Below, piece by piece: positions 19,011 through 28,057 of a stretch of 64,000 nucleotides of DNA (positions within the stretch are counted from its first letter, which is position 1; each line of letters starts with the position of its first letter). The DNA is from Bacteroides eggerthii (GTDB lineage Bacteria; Bacteroidota; Bacteroidia; Bacteroidales; Bacteroidaceae). The translations under genes and the position numbers were made by a program. The DNA lies in NCBI RefSeq assembly GCF_025146565.1, contig NZ_CP102258.1, positions 2,636,001-2,700,000 on the forward strand. The letters run 5' to 3'. The notes under the pieces were generated by a model. That model worked only from the letters and a program-made list of their open reading frames with translations, was not told the origin of the DNA and did no database searches.

Positions 19011-20528
19011 ATGATAACACCCCAAGACAAAGAACTGCTTGCTAAAAAAGGCATATCCGAAGAGCAGATTGCCGAGCAATTGGCATGCTTCGAGAAAGGA
19101 TTTCCATATTTGAAATTATTTGCCGCCGCTTCTGTGGGACAGGGTATCCTTGCTCCGGATGCCGATGAACAGAAAAAATACTTGGATGCATGGGAAACAT
19201 ACACCCAGACGGACAAGACTGTTGTGAAATTTGTTCCTGCATCGGGTGCAGCAAGCCGTATGTTCAAGAATTTGTTTGAATTTCTTGGAGCAGACTACGA
19301 CGCTCCCCAATCGGGGTTCGAGAAAACATTCTTTGAGAAAATCGAGAAGTTTGCTTTCTATGATGACTTGAACGCCGCTTGCCTGAAAACAGCCGGTAAG
19401 GACATTCCCGCATTGCTGGCTGCCGGAGATTACAAGGCAGTGGTTGCTGCATTGCTTGAGTCGGCAGGGCTGAACTACGGTGCGCTCCCGAAAGGGCTGT
19501 TGAAGTTCCACAAATACGAAGACGGCGCCCGTACTCCGCTGGAGGAACATTTGGTGGAAGGTGCGCTTTATGCGGCCAATAAGAACGGCAAGGTGAATGT
19601 TCACTTCACCGTATCTCCCGAACATCGTGCATTGTTCAAGGCGCTGGTGGACGAGAAGGCGGCCGCCTATGCCAAGAAATACGGTGTGGACTACAACATC
19701 AGTTTCTCCGAGCAGAAGCCGAGCACCGATACCGTTGCCGCCGATATGGAGAACAAGCCTTTCCGCGATAACGGCAAGCTCCTGTTCCGTCCGGGTGGGC
19801 ATGGCGCGTTGATTGAAAACCTGAACGATCTTGATGCCGATATAATCTTCATCAAGAACATAGATAATGTAGTGCCCGATAAGCTGAAAGGTGATACCGT
19901 ATTGTACAAGAAGCTGATAGCCGGTGTGCTCATCACTTTGCAGCAGCAGGCATTTGCCTACCTGCAACTGCTGGACAGCGGTAAATACACGCATGAGCAG
20001 GTGCTCGACATCTTGCAGTTCGTGCAAAAGAAACTTTTCTGCAAGAATCCGGAGACAAAGAACTTGGAAGATGCCGAGCTGGTGATTTACCTGAAGAACA
20101 AGCTGAACCGTCCGATGCGTGTTTGCGGTATGGTGAAGAATGTGGGCGAACCGGGTGGCGGTCCGTTCCTTGCTTATAACAGCGACGGCACAATCTCTCT
20201 GCAAATTCTCGAAAGCTCACAGATTGACATGAACGATCCGGAGAAGAAGGATATGTTTGAAAAAGGCACGCACTTCAATCCGGTGGACTTGGTTTGTGCC
20301 GTACGCGACTATAAAGGGCACAAGTTCGATTTGGTGAAGTATGTGGATAAGGCCACCGGATTCATTTCTTATAAGTCGAAGAACGGTAAAGACCTTAAAG
20401 CACTGGAACTTCCCGGACTTTGGAACGGTGCGATGAGCGATTGGAATACAGTCTTTGTGGAAGTGCCCCTCACTACATTCAATCCGGTCAAGACTGTCAA
20501 CGATTTGTTGAGAGAGCAACATCAATAA
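19011..20528 (+). CDS. DUF4301 family protein
   Basis: 505 residues from ATG 19011, a start preferred to one 48 bp upstream that would overlap the divergent rel region. The protein matches the Bacteroidetes DUF4301 family by its FVPASGAASRMFKNL segment near residue 70 and PGGHGALIENLNDLDADI in the middle. The GAASR-MF segment is reminiscent of nucleotidyltransferase sugar-nucleotide enzymes, but this is only suggestive. No signal peptide. Function unknown. A strong terminator follows. Confidence 0.85.
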   Translation: MITPQDKELLAKKGISEEQIAEQLACFEKGFPYLKLFAAASVGQGILAPDADEQKKYLDAWETYTQTDKTVVKFVPASGAASRMFKNLFEFLGADYDAPQSGFEKTFFEKIEKFAFYDDLNAACLKTAGKDIPALLAAGDYKAVVAALLESAGLNYGALPKGLLKFHKYEDGARTPLEEHLVEGALYAANKNGKVNVHFTVSPEHRALFKALVDEKAAAYAKKYGVDYNISFSEQKPSTDTVAADMENKPFRDNGKLLFRPGGHGALIENLNDLDADIIFIKNIDNVVPDKLKGDTVLYKKLIAGVLITLQQQAFAYLQLLDSGKYTHEQVLDILQFVQKKLFCKNPETKNLEDAELVIYLKNKLNRPMRVCGMVKNVGEPGGGPFLAYNSDGTISLQILESSQIDMNDPEKKDMFEKGTHFNPVDLVCAVRDYKGHKFDLVKYVDKATGFISYKSKNGKDLKALELPGLWNGAMSDWNTVFVEVPLTTFNPVKTVNDLLREQHQ

Positions 20529-20584
20529 GAGGGGGAGGCCGTTTCACTGAAATAAAGGTGACTGTTTGCCGACATCATAATTGC

Positions 20585-20635
20585 GGGAAGCTGACTTCAT
20601 AGGGAGAATGAAGTTAACTTCCCGTATTTCTTTTT
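20585..20635 (+). terminator. Intrinsic terminator after the DUF4301 gene
   Basis: A 16-bp stem (20585-20600 with 20608-20623, two G-U pairs) with a 7-nt loop, followed by a T-rich tail TATTTCTTTTT. Confidence 0.75.
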
Positions 20636-20652
20636 ATATCGTTTTTTCTCCC

Positions 20653-20660
20653 TATCTTTG
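20653..20660 (+). promoter_or_regulatory. -7 promoter box of purT
   Basis: TATCTTTG, a full match to TAnnTTTG, 30 bp before the purT ATG. The -33 region is T-rich without a clean TTTG. Confidence 0.5.
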
Positions 20661-20689
20661 CCGTAATTCTATAATAACTGATACTGAAG

Positions 20690-21856
20690 ATGAAAAAGAT
20701 TTTACTGTTAGGTTCCGGTGAACTGGGTAAGGAATTTGTGATTTCCGCCCAGCGTAAAGGCCAATACATCATTGCCTGCGATTCTTATGCCGGAGCACCT
20801 GCCATGCAAGTGGCAGACGAATGTGAAGTGTTCAGCATGCTGGACGGTGACGCATTGGAACGTGTAGTACGCAAACACAAGCCGGACATTATCGTACCGG
20901 AAATTGAGGCTATCCGTACGGAGCGCTTGTACGACTTTGAGAAAGAAGGAATTCAGGTTGTGCCCAGTGCGCGCGCAGTAAACTTTACCATGAACCGTAA
21001 AGCCATCCGCGATCTTGCCGCCAAAGAACTGGGACTGAAAACCGCCAAATATTTCTATGCCAAATCTTTGGACGAACTGAAAACTGCCGCCGAAAAGATC
21101 GGCTTCCCTTGTGTGGTGAAACCGTTGATGTCTTCTTCCGGCAAGGGACAGTCGCTTGTGAAGAGTGCCGACGAGCTGGAGCACGCTTGGGAATATGGCT
21201 GCAACGGCAGTCGTGGTGACATCAAAGAGCTGATTATCGAAGAGTTTATCAAGTTCGACAGTGAAATCACCCTGTTGACGGTTACCCAGAAGAACGGGCC
21301 CACCCTGTTCTGTCCGCCTATCGGCCATGTGCAGAAAGGTGGTGACTATCGTGAGAGTTTCCAGCCTGCCCACATTGATCCTGCTCATTTAAAGGAAGCG
21401 CAGGAAATGGCAGAGAAAGTGACGCGTGCCCTGACAGGGGCCGGTTTGTGGGGAGTGGAGTTTTTCCTGAGCCATGAGAACGGCGTTTACTTCTCCGAAC
21501 TTTCTCCGCGTCCGCACGATACCGGTATGGTTACTTTGGCAGGGACACAGAACTTGAACGAGTTTGAACTGCATTGTCGCGCCGTTCTTGGCCTGCCTAT
21601 CCCGAACATCAAGCAAGAACGGATGGGTGCAAGCGCCGTCATTCTCTCCACCATTGCCAGTCAGGAACGTCCCAATTACCGGGGCATGGAGGAAGTGACG
21701 AAAGAAGAAGACACCTACTTGCGTATCTTCGGCAAGCCGACCACCCGCGTCAATCGCCGCATGGGAGTTGTATTGTGCTATGCGCCGCTGGATAGCGATC
21801 TTGACGCGCTGCGCGATAAAGCCAAACGAATTGCAGGAAAGGTGGAAGTGTACTAA
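20690..21856 (+). CDS. purT: Formate-dependent phosphoribosylglycinamide formyltransferase
   Basis: 388 residues, full length. An ATP-grasp enzyme that makes formyl-GAR from GAR, formate and ATP in purine synthesis without folate. The N-terminus has [11 protein letters not shown]; the ATP-grasp body has [14 protein letters not shown] and [13 protein letters not shown], both diagnostic. Its stop is 1 bp from that of the convergent ispE. Confidence 0.95.
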   Translation: MKKILLLGSGELGKEFVISAQRKGQYIIACDSYAGAPAMQVADECEVFSMLDGDALERVVRKHKPDIIVPEIEAIRTERLYDFEKEGIQVVPSARAVNFTMNRKAIRDLAAKELGLKTAKYFYAKSLDELKTAAEKIGFPCVVKPLMSSSGKGQSLVKSADELEHAWEYGCNGSRGDIKELIIEEFIKFDSEITLLTVTQKNGPTLFCPPIGHVQKGGDYRESFQPAHIDPAHLKEAQEMAEKVTRALTGAGLWGVEFFLSHENGVYFSELSPRPHDTGMVTLAGTQNLNEFELHCRAVLGLPIPNIKQERMGASAVILSTIASQERPNYRGMEEVTKEEDTYLRIFGKPTTRVNRRMGVVLCYAPLDSDLDALRDKAKRIAGKVEVY

Positions 21857-21857
21857 A

Positions 21858-22688
21858 TCACACAACCAGCTTTCCTTTGTATACAAACGCTTCCTTGCCG
21901 AAATCTATATCCGGCAAGGAGGCGTTTGGTTTGAATATCCCATAGACCGATGAGCCCGAACCGCTCATTGACGCATATACAGCACCTTGCCTGTACATTT
22001 CCTCTTTGATTTCCCTGATAGCGGGGAATTGCGGGAATACACTCTCCTCAAAGTCATTCACCATGCAGTTTCTCCATTCTTCAACGGGTAGTTGTATCGT
22101 CTCTTTCAGTGGCCGTTCCGGACGGTGCGGTTTTATCTGTGAGAAGGCATCCCGCGTAGAAACGAATATATCCGGCTTCACCAGCCAGAGCTGAAACCCT
22201 TTCAACGATAAGGAGACAGGCGAGAATACATTGCCGATTCCTTCCGCATAAGTAGGCGCGTTCCGGATGAAGAAAGCGCAGTCAGCACCCAGTCGGGAGG
22301 CATAGTCTTCCATGCTTTCAATGCTTAGGCCGAGGTTGAATTTTTCATTCAGCAGTTTCAGCATGAACGCGGCGTCTGCCGAACCTCCACCCAGTCCCGC
22401 CCCCGAAGGGATATGCTTGAATAGGTGGATATCCACCGGTGGCAGGTCGAACAGTTCGTCCAGCAGCTTGTAAGCCTTCACCACCAGGTTGTTTTCCGCT
22501 TCACCCGCTATTTCGATGCCGGCTTGGTGCAGGCAATACTTTCTACTGCCTTCATGCAGCAGATTTATTTCCAGCGCATCTTCAATGGGAATGGGGTAGA
22601 ATACGGTTTCAAGGTTATGGTATCCGTCCGGACGTTTCTCCGTAATATTCAGTCCCAGGTTTATTTTGCCATTCGGAAAGGTCAGCAT
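21858..22688 (-). CDS. ispE: 4-diphosphocytidyl-2-C-methyl-D-erythritol kinase
   Basis: 276 residues of the GHMP kinase family. It phosphorylates CDP-methylerythritol in the non-mevalonate isoprenoid pathway. The N-terminal [11 protein letters not shown] segment, the ATP loop [14 protein letters not shown] near residue 91 and the C-terminal [12 protein letters not shown] are all present. A -7 like box TAACTTTG (minus, 22759-22766) lies upstream, back to back with the dnaB promoter. Confidence 0.95.
   Translation of the reverse strand: MLTFPNGKINLGLNITEKRPDGYHNLETVFYPIPIEDALEINLLHEGSRKYCLHQAGIEIAGEAENNLVVKAYKLLDELFDLPPVDIHLFKHIPSGAGLGGGSADAAFMLKLLNEKFNLGLSIESMEDYASRLGADCAFFIRNAPTYAEGIGNVFSPVSLSLKGFQLWLVKPDIFVSTRDAFSQIKPHRPERPLKETIQLPVEEWRNCMVNDFEESVFPQFPAIREIKEEMYRQGAVYASMSGSGSSVYGIFKPNASLPDIDFGKEAFVYKGKLVV
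21885..21927. other. Strong hairpin in the 3' end of ispE, possible purT terminator
   Basis: 21885-21900 can pair with 21912-21927 over 16 bp with one weak pair. It starts 29 bp past the purT stop and lies within ispE codons. There is only a short T-rich tail on the plus strand, so its role as a purT terminator is uncertain. Confidence 0.4.
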
Positions 22689-22833
22689 TGTTCAATTGAG
22701 AATTAAGAATTGAAAATTAAAAAAATAACAAACAGCTCGTTAAAATGAACTCCGGAGACAAAGTTAATGAATTCTGTTCATAGTAGATTGAAAACTTAAC
22801 AACGTTTTTTGGATAGCTATCAATAAAATCGTT

Positions 22834-22841
22834 TATCTTTG
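22834..22841 (+). promoter_or_regulatory. -7 promoter box of dnaB
   Basis: TATCTTTG with a TTTG 22 bases upstream (22808-22811), slightly wider than the usual 19-21. Confidence 0.45.
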
Positions 22842-22902
22842 CTCTCCCTTTTGAAAAGGCGGACTGTTATTTCATAATTTTTAATTCTTACATTCAAAAA
22901 AA

Positions 22903-24474
22903 GTGGCAGAACAAAGACGAACTACACGTACTCCGAAGGCTAAAACGCCCCAACCCGTCAACGACTACGGGCGCATACAGCCGCAAGCGCCGGAACTGGA
23001 AGAAGCTGTGCTCGGTGCATTGATGATCGAGAAAGACGCTTATTCACTGGTGAGCGAAATTCTCCGTCCCGAATCTTTTTATGAGCATCGGCATCAACTG
23101 ATATATTCCGCTATTACGGACTTGGCAGTCAACCAGAAACCGGTGGATATTCTTACGGTGAAGGAGCAGCTTGCCAAGCGTGGAGACTTGGAAGAGGTGG
23201 GTGGTCCGTTCTATATAACCCGGCTCAGCAGCAAAGTCGCATCTTCTGCACACATCGAATATCATGCCCGCATCATTGCCCAGAAGGCTTTGGCGCGCGA
23301 GCTGATAACATTCACCAGCAACATCCAGTCCAAAGCGTTCGACGAGACGCTCGACGTGGACGATCTGATGCAGGAGGCCGAAGGCAAGCTGTTCGAGATT
23401 TCTCAGCAGAACATGAAGAAGGATTACACGCAGATCAATCCGGTTATTGCCGAAGCGTATGACCTTATTCAGAAAGCTGCCGCGCGTACCGACGGTTTGA
23501 GTGGTTTGGAGAGTGGATTTACGAAGCTGGACAAGATGACTTCCGGCTGGCAGAATTCCGACCTCATCATCATCGCTGCCCGTCCTGCTATGGGTAAAAC
23601 GGCATTTGTGCTTTCCATGGCAAAGAACATTGCGGTGAATTTCCGCAATCCCGTCGCCCTGTTCTCCCTTGAAATGAGCAACGTGCAGTTGGTGAACCGT
23701 CTCATCTCCAACGTGTGCGAGATTCCGAGTGAGAAGATTAAGAGCGGACAGCTTGCCGACTACGAATGGCAGCAGTTGGACTATAAGTTGCGCGACCTGC
23801 TGGATGCACCGCTTTACGTGGACGACACTCCTTCGCTTTCCGTCTTTGAACTTCGCACCAAAGCCCGCCGTCTGGTTCGCGAGCATGGGGTAAGGGTGAT
23901 AATCATCGACTACCTTCAGTTGATGAACGCCAGCGGCATGTCTTTCGGTAGCCGTCAGGAGGAGGTCAGCACGATTTCGCGTTCATTGAAAGGACTGGCC
24001 AAGGAGCTGAACATTCCCATCATCGCCCTGTCACAGTTGAATCGTGGAGTGGAGAATCGTGAAGGGGAAGAGGGCAAGCGTCCGCAGTTGAGCGACCTTC
24101 GTGAGTCCGGAGCCATTGAGCAGGATGCCGATATGGTATGTTTCATCCACCGTCCCGAATATTATAAGATTTATACATCTGCCGACGGCAGCGATTTGCG
24201 CGGTATGGCAGAAATCATCATAGCCAAGCACCGTAACGGTGCTGTGGGCGATGTGCGCCTGCGCTTTATCGGACAGTACACCCGTTTCCAGAATCCGGAG
24301 GACGATATGATTATTCCTCCACCCACCGAGGGTGGAGGAGGAGCTACTTTCGGCTCGCGCATGAATGCACCCATAGGCAGCCCCTCTACGCCACCACCGT
24401 CTTCCGCCGACTACCTGCCGCAAACCGATAATCCGTTCGGCGGGGTGGGAACGGACGGGCCGTTGCCGTTTTGA
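22903..24474 (+). CDS. dnaB: Replicative DNA helicase
   Basis: 523 residues from a GTG start. It unwinds DNA at the fork as a hexamer. The N-terminal DnaB domain starts at about residue 28 (PQAPELEEAVLGALM) and the RecA-like core has Walker A ARPAMGKTA near 226-234, Walker B VIIIDYLQLM and the SQLNRGVENR arginine-finger region. The C-terminus is a glycine- and proline-rich tail of about 55 residues, common in Bacteroidetes. It faces the VirE-like remnant tail to tail. Confidence 0.95.
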   Translation: MAEQRRTTRTPKAKTPQPVNDYGRIQPQAPELEEAVLGALMIEKDAYSLVSEILRPESFYEHRHQLIYSAITDLAVNQKPVDILTVKEQLAKRGDLEEVGGPFYITRLSSKVASSAHIEYHARIIAQKALARELITFTSNIQSKAFDETLDVDDLMQEAEGKLFEISQQNMKKDYTQINPVIAEAYDLIQKAAARTDGLSGLESGFTKLDKMTSGWQNSDLIIIAARPAMGKTAFVLSMAKNIAVNFRNPVALFSLEMSNVQLVNRLISNVCEIPSEKIKSGQLADYEWQQLDYKLRDLLDAPLYVDDTPSLSVFELRTKARRLVREHGVRVIIIDYLQLMNASGMSFGSRQEEVSTISRSLKGLAKELNIPIIALSQLNRGVENREGEEGKRPQLSDLRESGAIEQDADMVCFIHRPEYYKIYTSADGSDLRGMAEIIIAKHRNGAVGDVRLRFIGQYTRFQNPEDDMIIPPPTEGGGGATFGSRMNAPIGSPSTPPPSSADYLPQTDNPFGGVGTDGPLPF

Positions 24475-24490
24475 TTGAGGAAAGAACCCG

Positions 24491-24511
24491 GAAAAAAGAG
24501 GGGGCCCTCTT
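24491..24511 (-). terminator. Intrinsic terminator at the end of the VirE/HU remnant
   Basis: On the minus strand a 6-bp stem (24496-24501 with 24506-24511) with a 4-nt loop runs into a T tract (24492-24497). It probably belonged to the HU-like gene whose tail remains. Confidence 0.55.
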
Positions 24512-24525
24512 ACACATTCATGGCA

Positions 24526-26355
24526 TTAGCTCCGAGATCCGTTCGTTGAGCGGGGAATATTCTCAGCCCAGCGGGTCTTCCTCTTCGCCTCCGTCAACTC
24601 CTCCGCCGCCGGATGTGCCGCCTTCTCCGTCTGTTTTGTTTGCCAGGACTTCAAGATCGTAGAAGTCAATCTTTTGCCGATGAACGAGGAGTGTCGCGCC
24701 AGCGTAAACGCTTCTACGTCATAAGCCTTACGCTGTGTTATGTTGTCCTGCGCGATAATCCTTTTCAGGGCGGAGAGTTCTCCCGGTTTCACGCCTTCAA
24801 ACTCTTCCATATTGATGATGATGCGTGTGGACAATAACCGTTCATGGTCTTTGTTGGCAGGGTCTATGATGCCGTTGTAGAAGTATTCTTTCCATTCGGG
24901 CGGCAGCAGGTGGCGAATCCAACTGCTTTTTCCTTTGCCCTGTTCGCTGTAAAGGATAATCACAAGCTGATTCATCTCGTCTTCGCGCAATGCGCATGCC
25001 ACCATTCCCACGAGCCACCTCCGGAAACCTTCTGTCCATAGCGGTTGGTCTTCGGTCTGTACGGTTTCCGCCAGTTGGCCGATATAGTCCGTCCCGTCCC
25101 AGGGCGCAAGCCTGTCCAGATAGTCGGTGAAGGGGTTGAATTCTTTGGCGTAGTCCGAATCTATCACTGCCTTGAGGAAATTCTGGAAACAGGAGATGCT
25201 TGCCAATTGGAGATCCACGAATATGGAGTTATAATCTTTTCCCCGCATGGGACGGTAGCCTGCGGAGGAAGTCGAAGACTCGTTGCAGACGGTGAATTCC
25301 AGACGGTCCAGAATCATGTTCCGGCGTATGCCGTAGTGTGCTTGCAGAAAGTCCATTACGCGGTTGATGACCGGTTGCTTATCCTCTTTCCGGGTGGTGG
25401 TATCGGTAGTCTTGTCAGTGTAGATGTAGGCGTTGTGCAAAGGTGTGCGGACATCGAGGTCATCTTTGCCGAAGTCCTTTTGCGCCAGCCCGATGGCTTT
25501 TTCTTCGTCAAGTCCTTTGGCATAGCACTTATTCCCCAGCGCAAAGAGGAAATTGTTACGGTTTCCCTTTTTGAATTTCATGCTGCGTTTTACGGCGGTC
25601 ACCGCTTTGGAGAATAGCAGTTTCTCCCAGGGCTCTGCTTCGGGCAGGGGAGAAGCTGCGGTGCGGGGACACACCTCTATGCCGGCAGGTTTTCTTACCG
25701 GCTGTTTTTTCGCTCCTTTTTCGGGAGCGATGATGTGGACTGCCAATGGTTCTATTTGTTGCTGCAATGTCGTGTTCAGATAGGCTTCCGGGTCGTAGGA
25801 GATGAAATAGCCTCTCGATATGTCCTTGCCGCTGCCGTCTATCTCCGTTCCAAGCAATGCCTCGTAATATTGTTTGGCATCGTTGTACAGTTTCGAGTGT
25901 ACCTCTTCCAGACCCCCGTAGTCTATTTCTCCTTGCAGCAGCTCTGCGCGTAGCCGGCATGCATATTCGGTCTGCCTGAACACGAAAATTTTGTAACCAT
26001 GCCTTTTGGGAGACAGGAAGCTGCCTAAGGTATTCGGGTCGTTGTTGATCAGGCTCCGTATGGCTTCCAGACGATCTTCTTCCAGTTCGTCGAGGTCGAG
26101 GGTGATAACCGGATTGTAGCGGATAATGCCGTATGCCAACCTTCTTTCGCGATAGTTTGCTGTGAGAGTTCGGAAAGGCAGTTGTTTCTTTACGTTGTTG
26201 GCTTCTTCCGTCTTGCCCTGTATCACGAGGGAGGCAATTTTGATGATTAGTCTGGCATATTTGCCGTTCTTGATGTCCGCCATGTCCTGCGCGAGTGTCG
26301 TCTCTCCGTTGACGGTGCTGAAACCACGATAGGTGATTACTGAAATACTTTCCAT
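24526..26355 (-). pseudogene. VirE-like primase-helicase gene, 3' part lost and joined to foreign sequence
   Basis: 609 codons. The N-terminus (about 1-140) matches the VirE-N/BT4734 domain and the middle to C-terminal part the VirE P-loop family, with SEQGKGKSSW as Walker A and IIINMEEFEGV as Walker B. The family normally runs on after the HSSFI segment with a conserved stretch on host nucleotide and arginine residues. Here, directly after HSSFIG, the frame changes to an arginine-, lysine- and threonine-rich tail of about 50 residues that resembles no family member. A different frame over the same DNA encodes an acidic, glycine-rich tail typical of Bacteroides HU-like proteins. Read together this is a deletion joint, so the protein is probably inactive. 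Such genes often sit near capsule loci and mobile DNA. Confidence 0.65.
24563..24676 (-). pseudogene. Tail of an HU-like DNA-binding protein gene (remnant)
   Basis: In the frame offset from the VirE-like gene the minus strand reads QKIDFYDLEVLANKTDGE, then a Gly/Glu/Asp-rich run ending EEEDPLG and a stop at 24563. Bacteroides HU-family proteins encoded beside VirE-like genes often end in such acidic, glycine-rich tails. There is no start or DNA-binding arm left. The assignment rests on composition and position, not on a search. Confidence 0.5.
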
Positions 26356-26417
26356 TTATTTTGTTTTAGTTTGCCTTATTGGCGCTGCAAAAGTCTGCAT
26401 TATATCGCTATGAACCA

Positions 26418-26449
26418 AAAACGGCTTTTCCTGCGAAAAGCCGTTTTTT
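26418..26449. terminator. Bidirectional intrinsic terminator
   Basis: A perfect 12-bp stem (26418-26429 with 26436-26447) with a 6-nt loop, ending in six T on the plus strand and five on the minus strand. It would stop the minus-strand gene that ends at 26487 before the VirE-like gene. Confidence 0.75.
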
Positions 26450-26486
26450 CTACAATTTGATAGCGATGTCTTTATTACCTTTTTTC

Positions 26487-26810
26487 TCACATTACGGGAT
26501 ATAGTTCGTTGTATAACTTATATATCTCATCTTCAATGCACTCCGGGTTCAGAGTGTTGGCTCCTCCGTCCGCATCCATGAAGTCTACGAGCAGGTGCAG
26601 CGTTCTCGACAATTGCCTGACTCCTTGCAGTCCATGCGTCTTTGTAGGATTTATCAGCAGTTGTATAAAAGGGGATAGGAATATTTTCCGATCCGCATAC
26701 TTCACGCGTAAGCGCTTGTGTGTCTGCGATAATACCTCTATTACGAGTCGCGTTTTTTCGCTTTCTTTACGGTAAATCACTTGGATGTCTGCCTCCTGAA
26801 GCATCTTCAC
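26487..26810 (-). CDS. Hypothetical protein, 107 residues
   Basis: No family recognised. A soluble, basic N-terminal half (QTHKRLRVKYADRKIF) followed by a more acidic helical C-terminus (DADGGANTLNPECIEDEIYKLY). The methionine at codon 3 is an alternative start. It is bounded by a strong terminator downstream and has its own -7 like box TAACTTTG (minus, 26886-26893). In the orientation seen here the invertible promoter at 27126-27156 also points towards it, so it could be expressed when the capsule operon is off. Confidence 0.55.
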   Translation of the reverse strand: MKMLQEADIQVIYRKESEKTRLVIEVLSQTHKRLRVKYADRKIFLSPFIQLLINPTKTHGLQGVRQLSRTLHLLVDFMDADGGANTLNPECIEDEIYKLYNELYPVM

Positions 26811-27094
26811 TTCAATTGGAGTTTTTTTAACATGATAGTCACAATTAGAAAAGTGTTTATTTATAATTTGCTAACAAATCGGATGCAAAGTTAACAAATA
26901 GTGGCATTGCATCTTCTTCTTTATTCCAATAATTTCCTTTTTGTGGAAAGTGTGTTTGTGATGTTATAGATAGGGGGAGGTAGCTATCCCTGTTGTTATA
27001 TTAATGTAACACACACTTTTATAAAAGAAAAAGAATGATGCGCCTGCGCGCGTATCTTATATTAACGAAAAAGGAATTAAAGTAAGGGGGAGGG
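26811..27094. other. Non-coding stretch before the invertible segment
   Basis: No gene seen. It holds the -7 box for the 107-residue gene (26886-26893) and a structured zone: 26947-26955 can pair with 27011-27019 (9 bp), and inside it 26969-26973 with 26984-26988. A GC-rich run lies near 27040-27050 in otherwise AT-rich DNA. Confidence 0.5.
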
Positions 27095-27119
27095 AAGTGT
27101 TTTTTAAACGTTCGTTTAA
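27095..27119 (+). repeat. Left inverted repeat of the invertible promoter
   Basis: 25 bp matching the reverse complement of 27305-27329 at 24 of 25 positions. It contains AAACGTTCGT, which fits the ARACGTWCGT core that I recall for Mpi-type invertible capsule promoters of B. fragilis. Confidence 0.85.
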
Positions 27120-27304
27120 TAGACGCAAAGGTAACGTCAAGAAATGACATTACAAAATATTTTTTCAAATAAAATGGAAATCTCTTTGAATATTGCAGGT
27201 ATACTATTGATTACTAATAGGTTGAAAATGGCTTCAAATTGGAGATTTGTTATGGCTTTTTGCAAAAATAGAATGAAGCCTTTTGTACTCTTAAAGGGTG
27301 TTTT
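27120..27304. promoter_or_regulatory. Invertible promoter segment of the capsule operon, OFF orientation
   Basis: 185 bp between the two inverted repeats. The only good promoter inside it reads leftward, away from upxY. Inverting the segment would move the -7 box to 27291-27298 on the plus strand, with transcription starting inside the right repeat about 160 bp before upxY. No plus-strand TAnnTTTG box is present in the current orientation. This is the layout of phase-variable capsule loci in Bacteroides. The recombinase is not in this window. Confidence 0.8.
27126..27156 (-). promoter_or_regulatory. Promoter inside the invertible segment
   Basis: On the minus strand TTTG (27153-27156) and TACCTTTG (27126-27133) are 19 bases apart, an exact match to the Bacteroides consensus. 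Confidence 0.8.
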
Positions 27305-27329
27305 TTAAACGAACGTCTAAAAAACACTT
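27305..27329 (-). repeat. Right inverted repeat of the invertible promoter
   Basis: Its reverse complement contains AGACGTTCGT and matches the left repeat except for one base. The leader of the capsule operon begins here after inversion. Confidence 0.85.
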
Positions 27330-27384
27330 TTTGCTTTTAACTCATTCGTTTGCAATACTTTATAGACGCTAAACTAACATCGTA

Positions 27385-27419
27385 CGGTTTGAATGGTCAG
27401 AAATGTCCCGTTCAAACCG
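27385..27419 (+). promoter_or_regulatory. Leader hairpin upstream of upxY
   Basis: A 12-bp stem (27385-27396 with 27408-27419, one G-U pair) with an 11-nt loop and no T tract. A smaller stem (27433-27437 with 27441-27445) follows. UpxY-type antiterminators are known to act through the leader of their own operon; this hairpin is the obvious candidate pause or recognition element. Confidence 0.5.
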
Positions 27420-27468
27420 CGAAGCGCACCCTAATCCGAAGGATTCCTTTAACTTATATTACTTTTAA

Positions 27469-28002
27469 GTGTCTGAAACACAGAAATATTGGTTTGCTGC
27501 CCGCACTCGTGACAAGCAGGAGTTTGCCATATGCAAATCCCTTTCCCGGTTGAAGTCTGAGGAGCATTTGGATGTCGATTATTACCTTCCCACCCGTATT
27601 GTGGTTTCCCAGTTGAAGTACCGCCGCAAGCGCAGTGAAGTCCCTGTCATCCGCAATCTGGTCTTTATCCGTACCACCAAGCAGACGGCCTGCGACCTTT
27701 CCAATGTCTATGGCGTGCGTCTTTTCTATATGAAAGACCTCTTCACCCGTTCCATGCTTGTGGTTCCGGACAAACAGATGTCCGATTTCATGTTCGTGAT
27801 GGACCTGAATCCCGACGGTGTCAGCTTCGACAATGGCTCCCTTGTTGTAGGCGACAGGGTGCGTGTTGTCAAGGGCGATCTCACCGGTGTTGAAGGCGAG
27901 GTTGCCACAAATGCCAACAGGACGTATGTCGTTATCCGTATCAAGGACATCCTGACCGCAAGTGTCAAGGTTCCCAAATCTTATTTGAAGATAATCAAGT
28001 AA
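27469..28002 (+). CDS. upxY: UpxY family capsule transcription antiterminator (NusG-like)
   Basis: 177 residues from a GTG start. N-terminal NusG-like domain (YWFAARTRDKQEFAICKSL) and C-terminal KOW domain (VVGDRVRVVKGDLTGVEGEVA). UpxY proteins keep RNA polymerase going through long capsule operons by acting on their own leader. It is the first gene of the operon and lies about 140 bp after the right inverted repeat, as in the family's known loci. Present orientation of the promoter predicts that it is silent. Confidence 0.93.
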   Translation: MSETQKYWFAARTRDKQEFAICKSLSRLKSEEHLDVDYYLPTRIVVSQLKYRRKRSEVPVIRNLVFIRTTKQTACDLSNVYGVRLFYMKDLFTRSMLVVPDKQMSDFMFVMDLNPDGVSFDNGSLVVGDRVRVVKGDLTGVEGEVATNANRTYVVIRIKDILTASVKVPKSYLKIIK

Positions 28003-28057
28003 TAATTCAAACATTGTTTTCAAGAAACAATAATATTCCATCAAAATCCCTTTCTCA

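Noticed and set aside
19116..20204. A 362-codon open frame on the strand opposite the DUF4301 gene
   Set aside because: It mirrors the codon pattern of the real gene, has an odd His/Gln/Val-rich composition and no family features.
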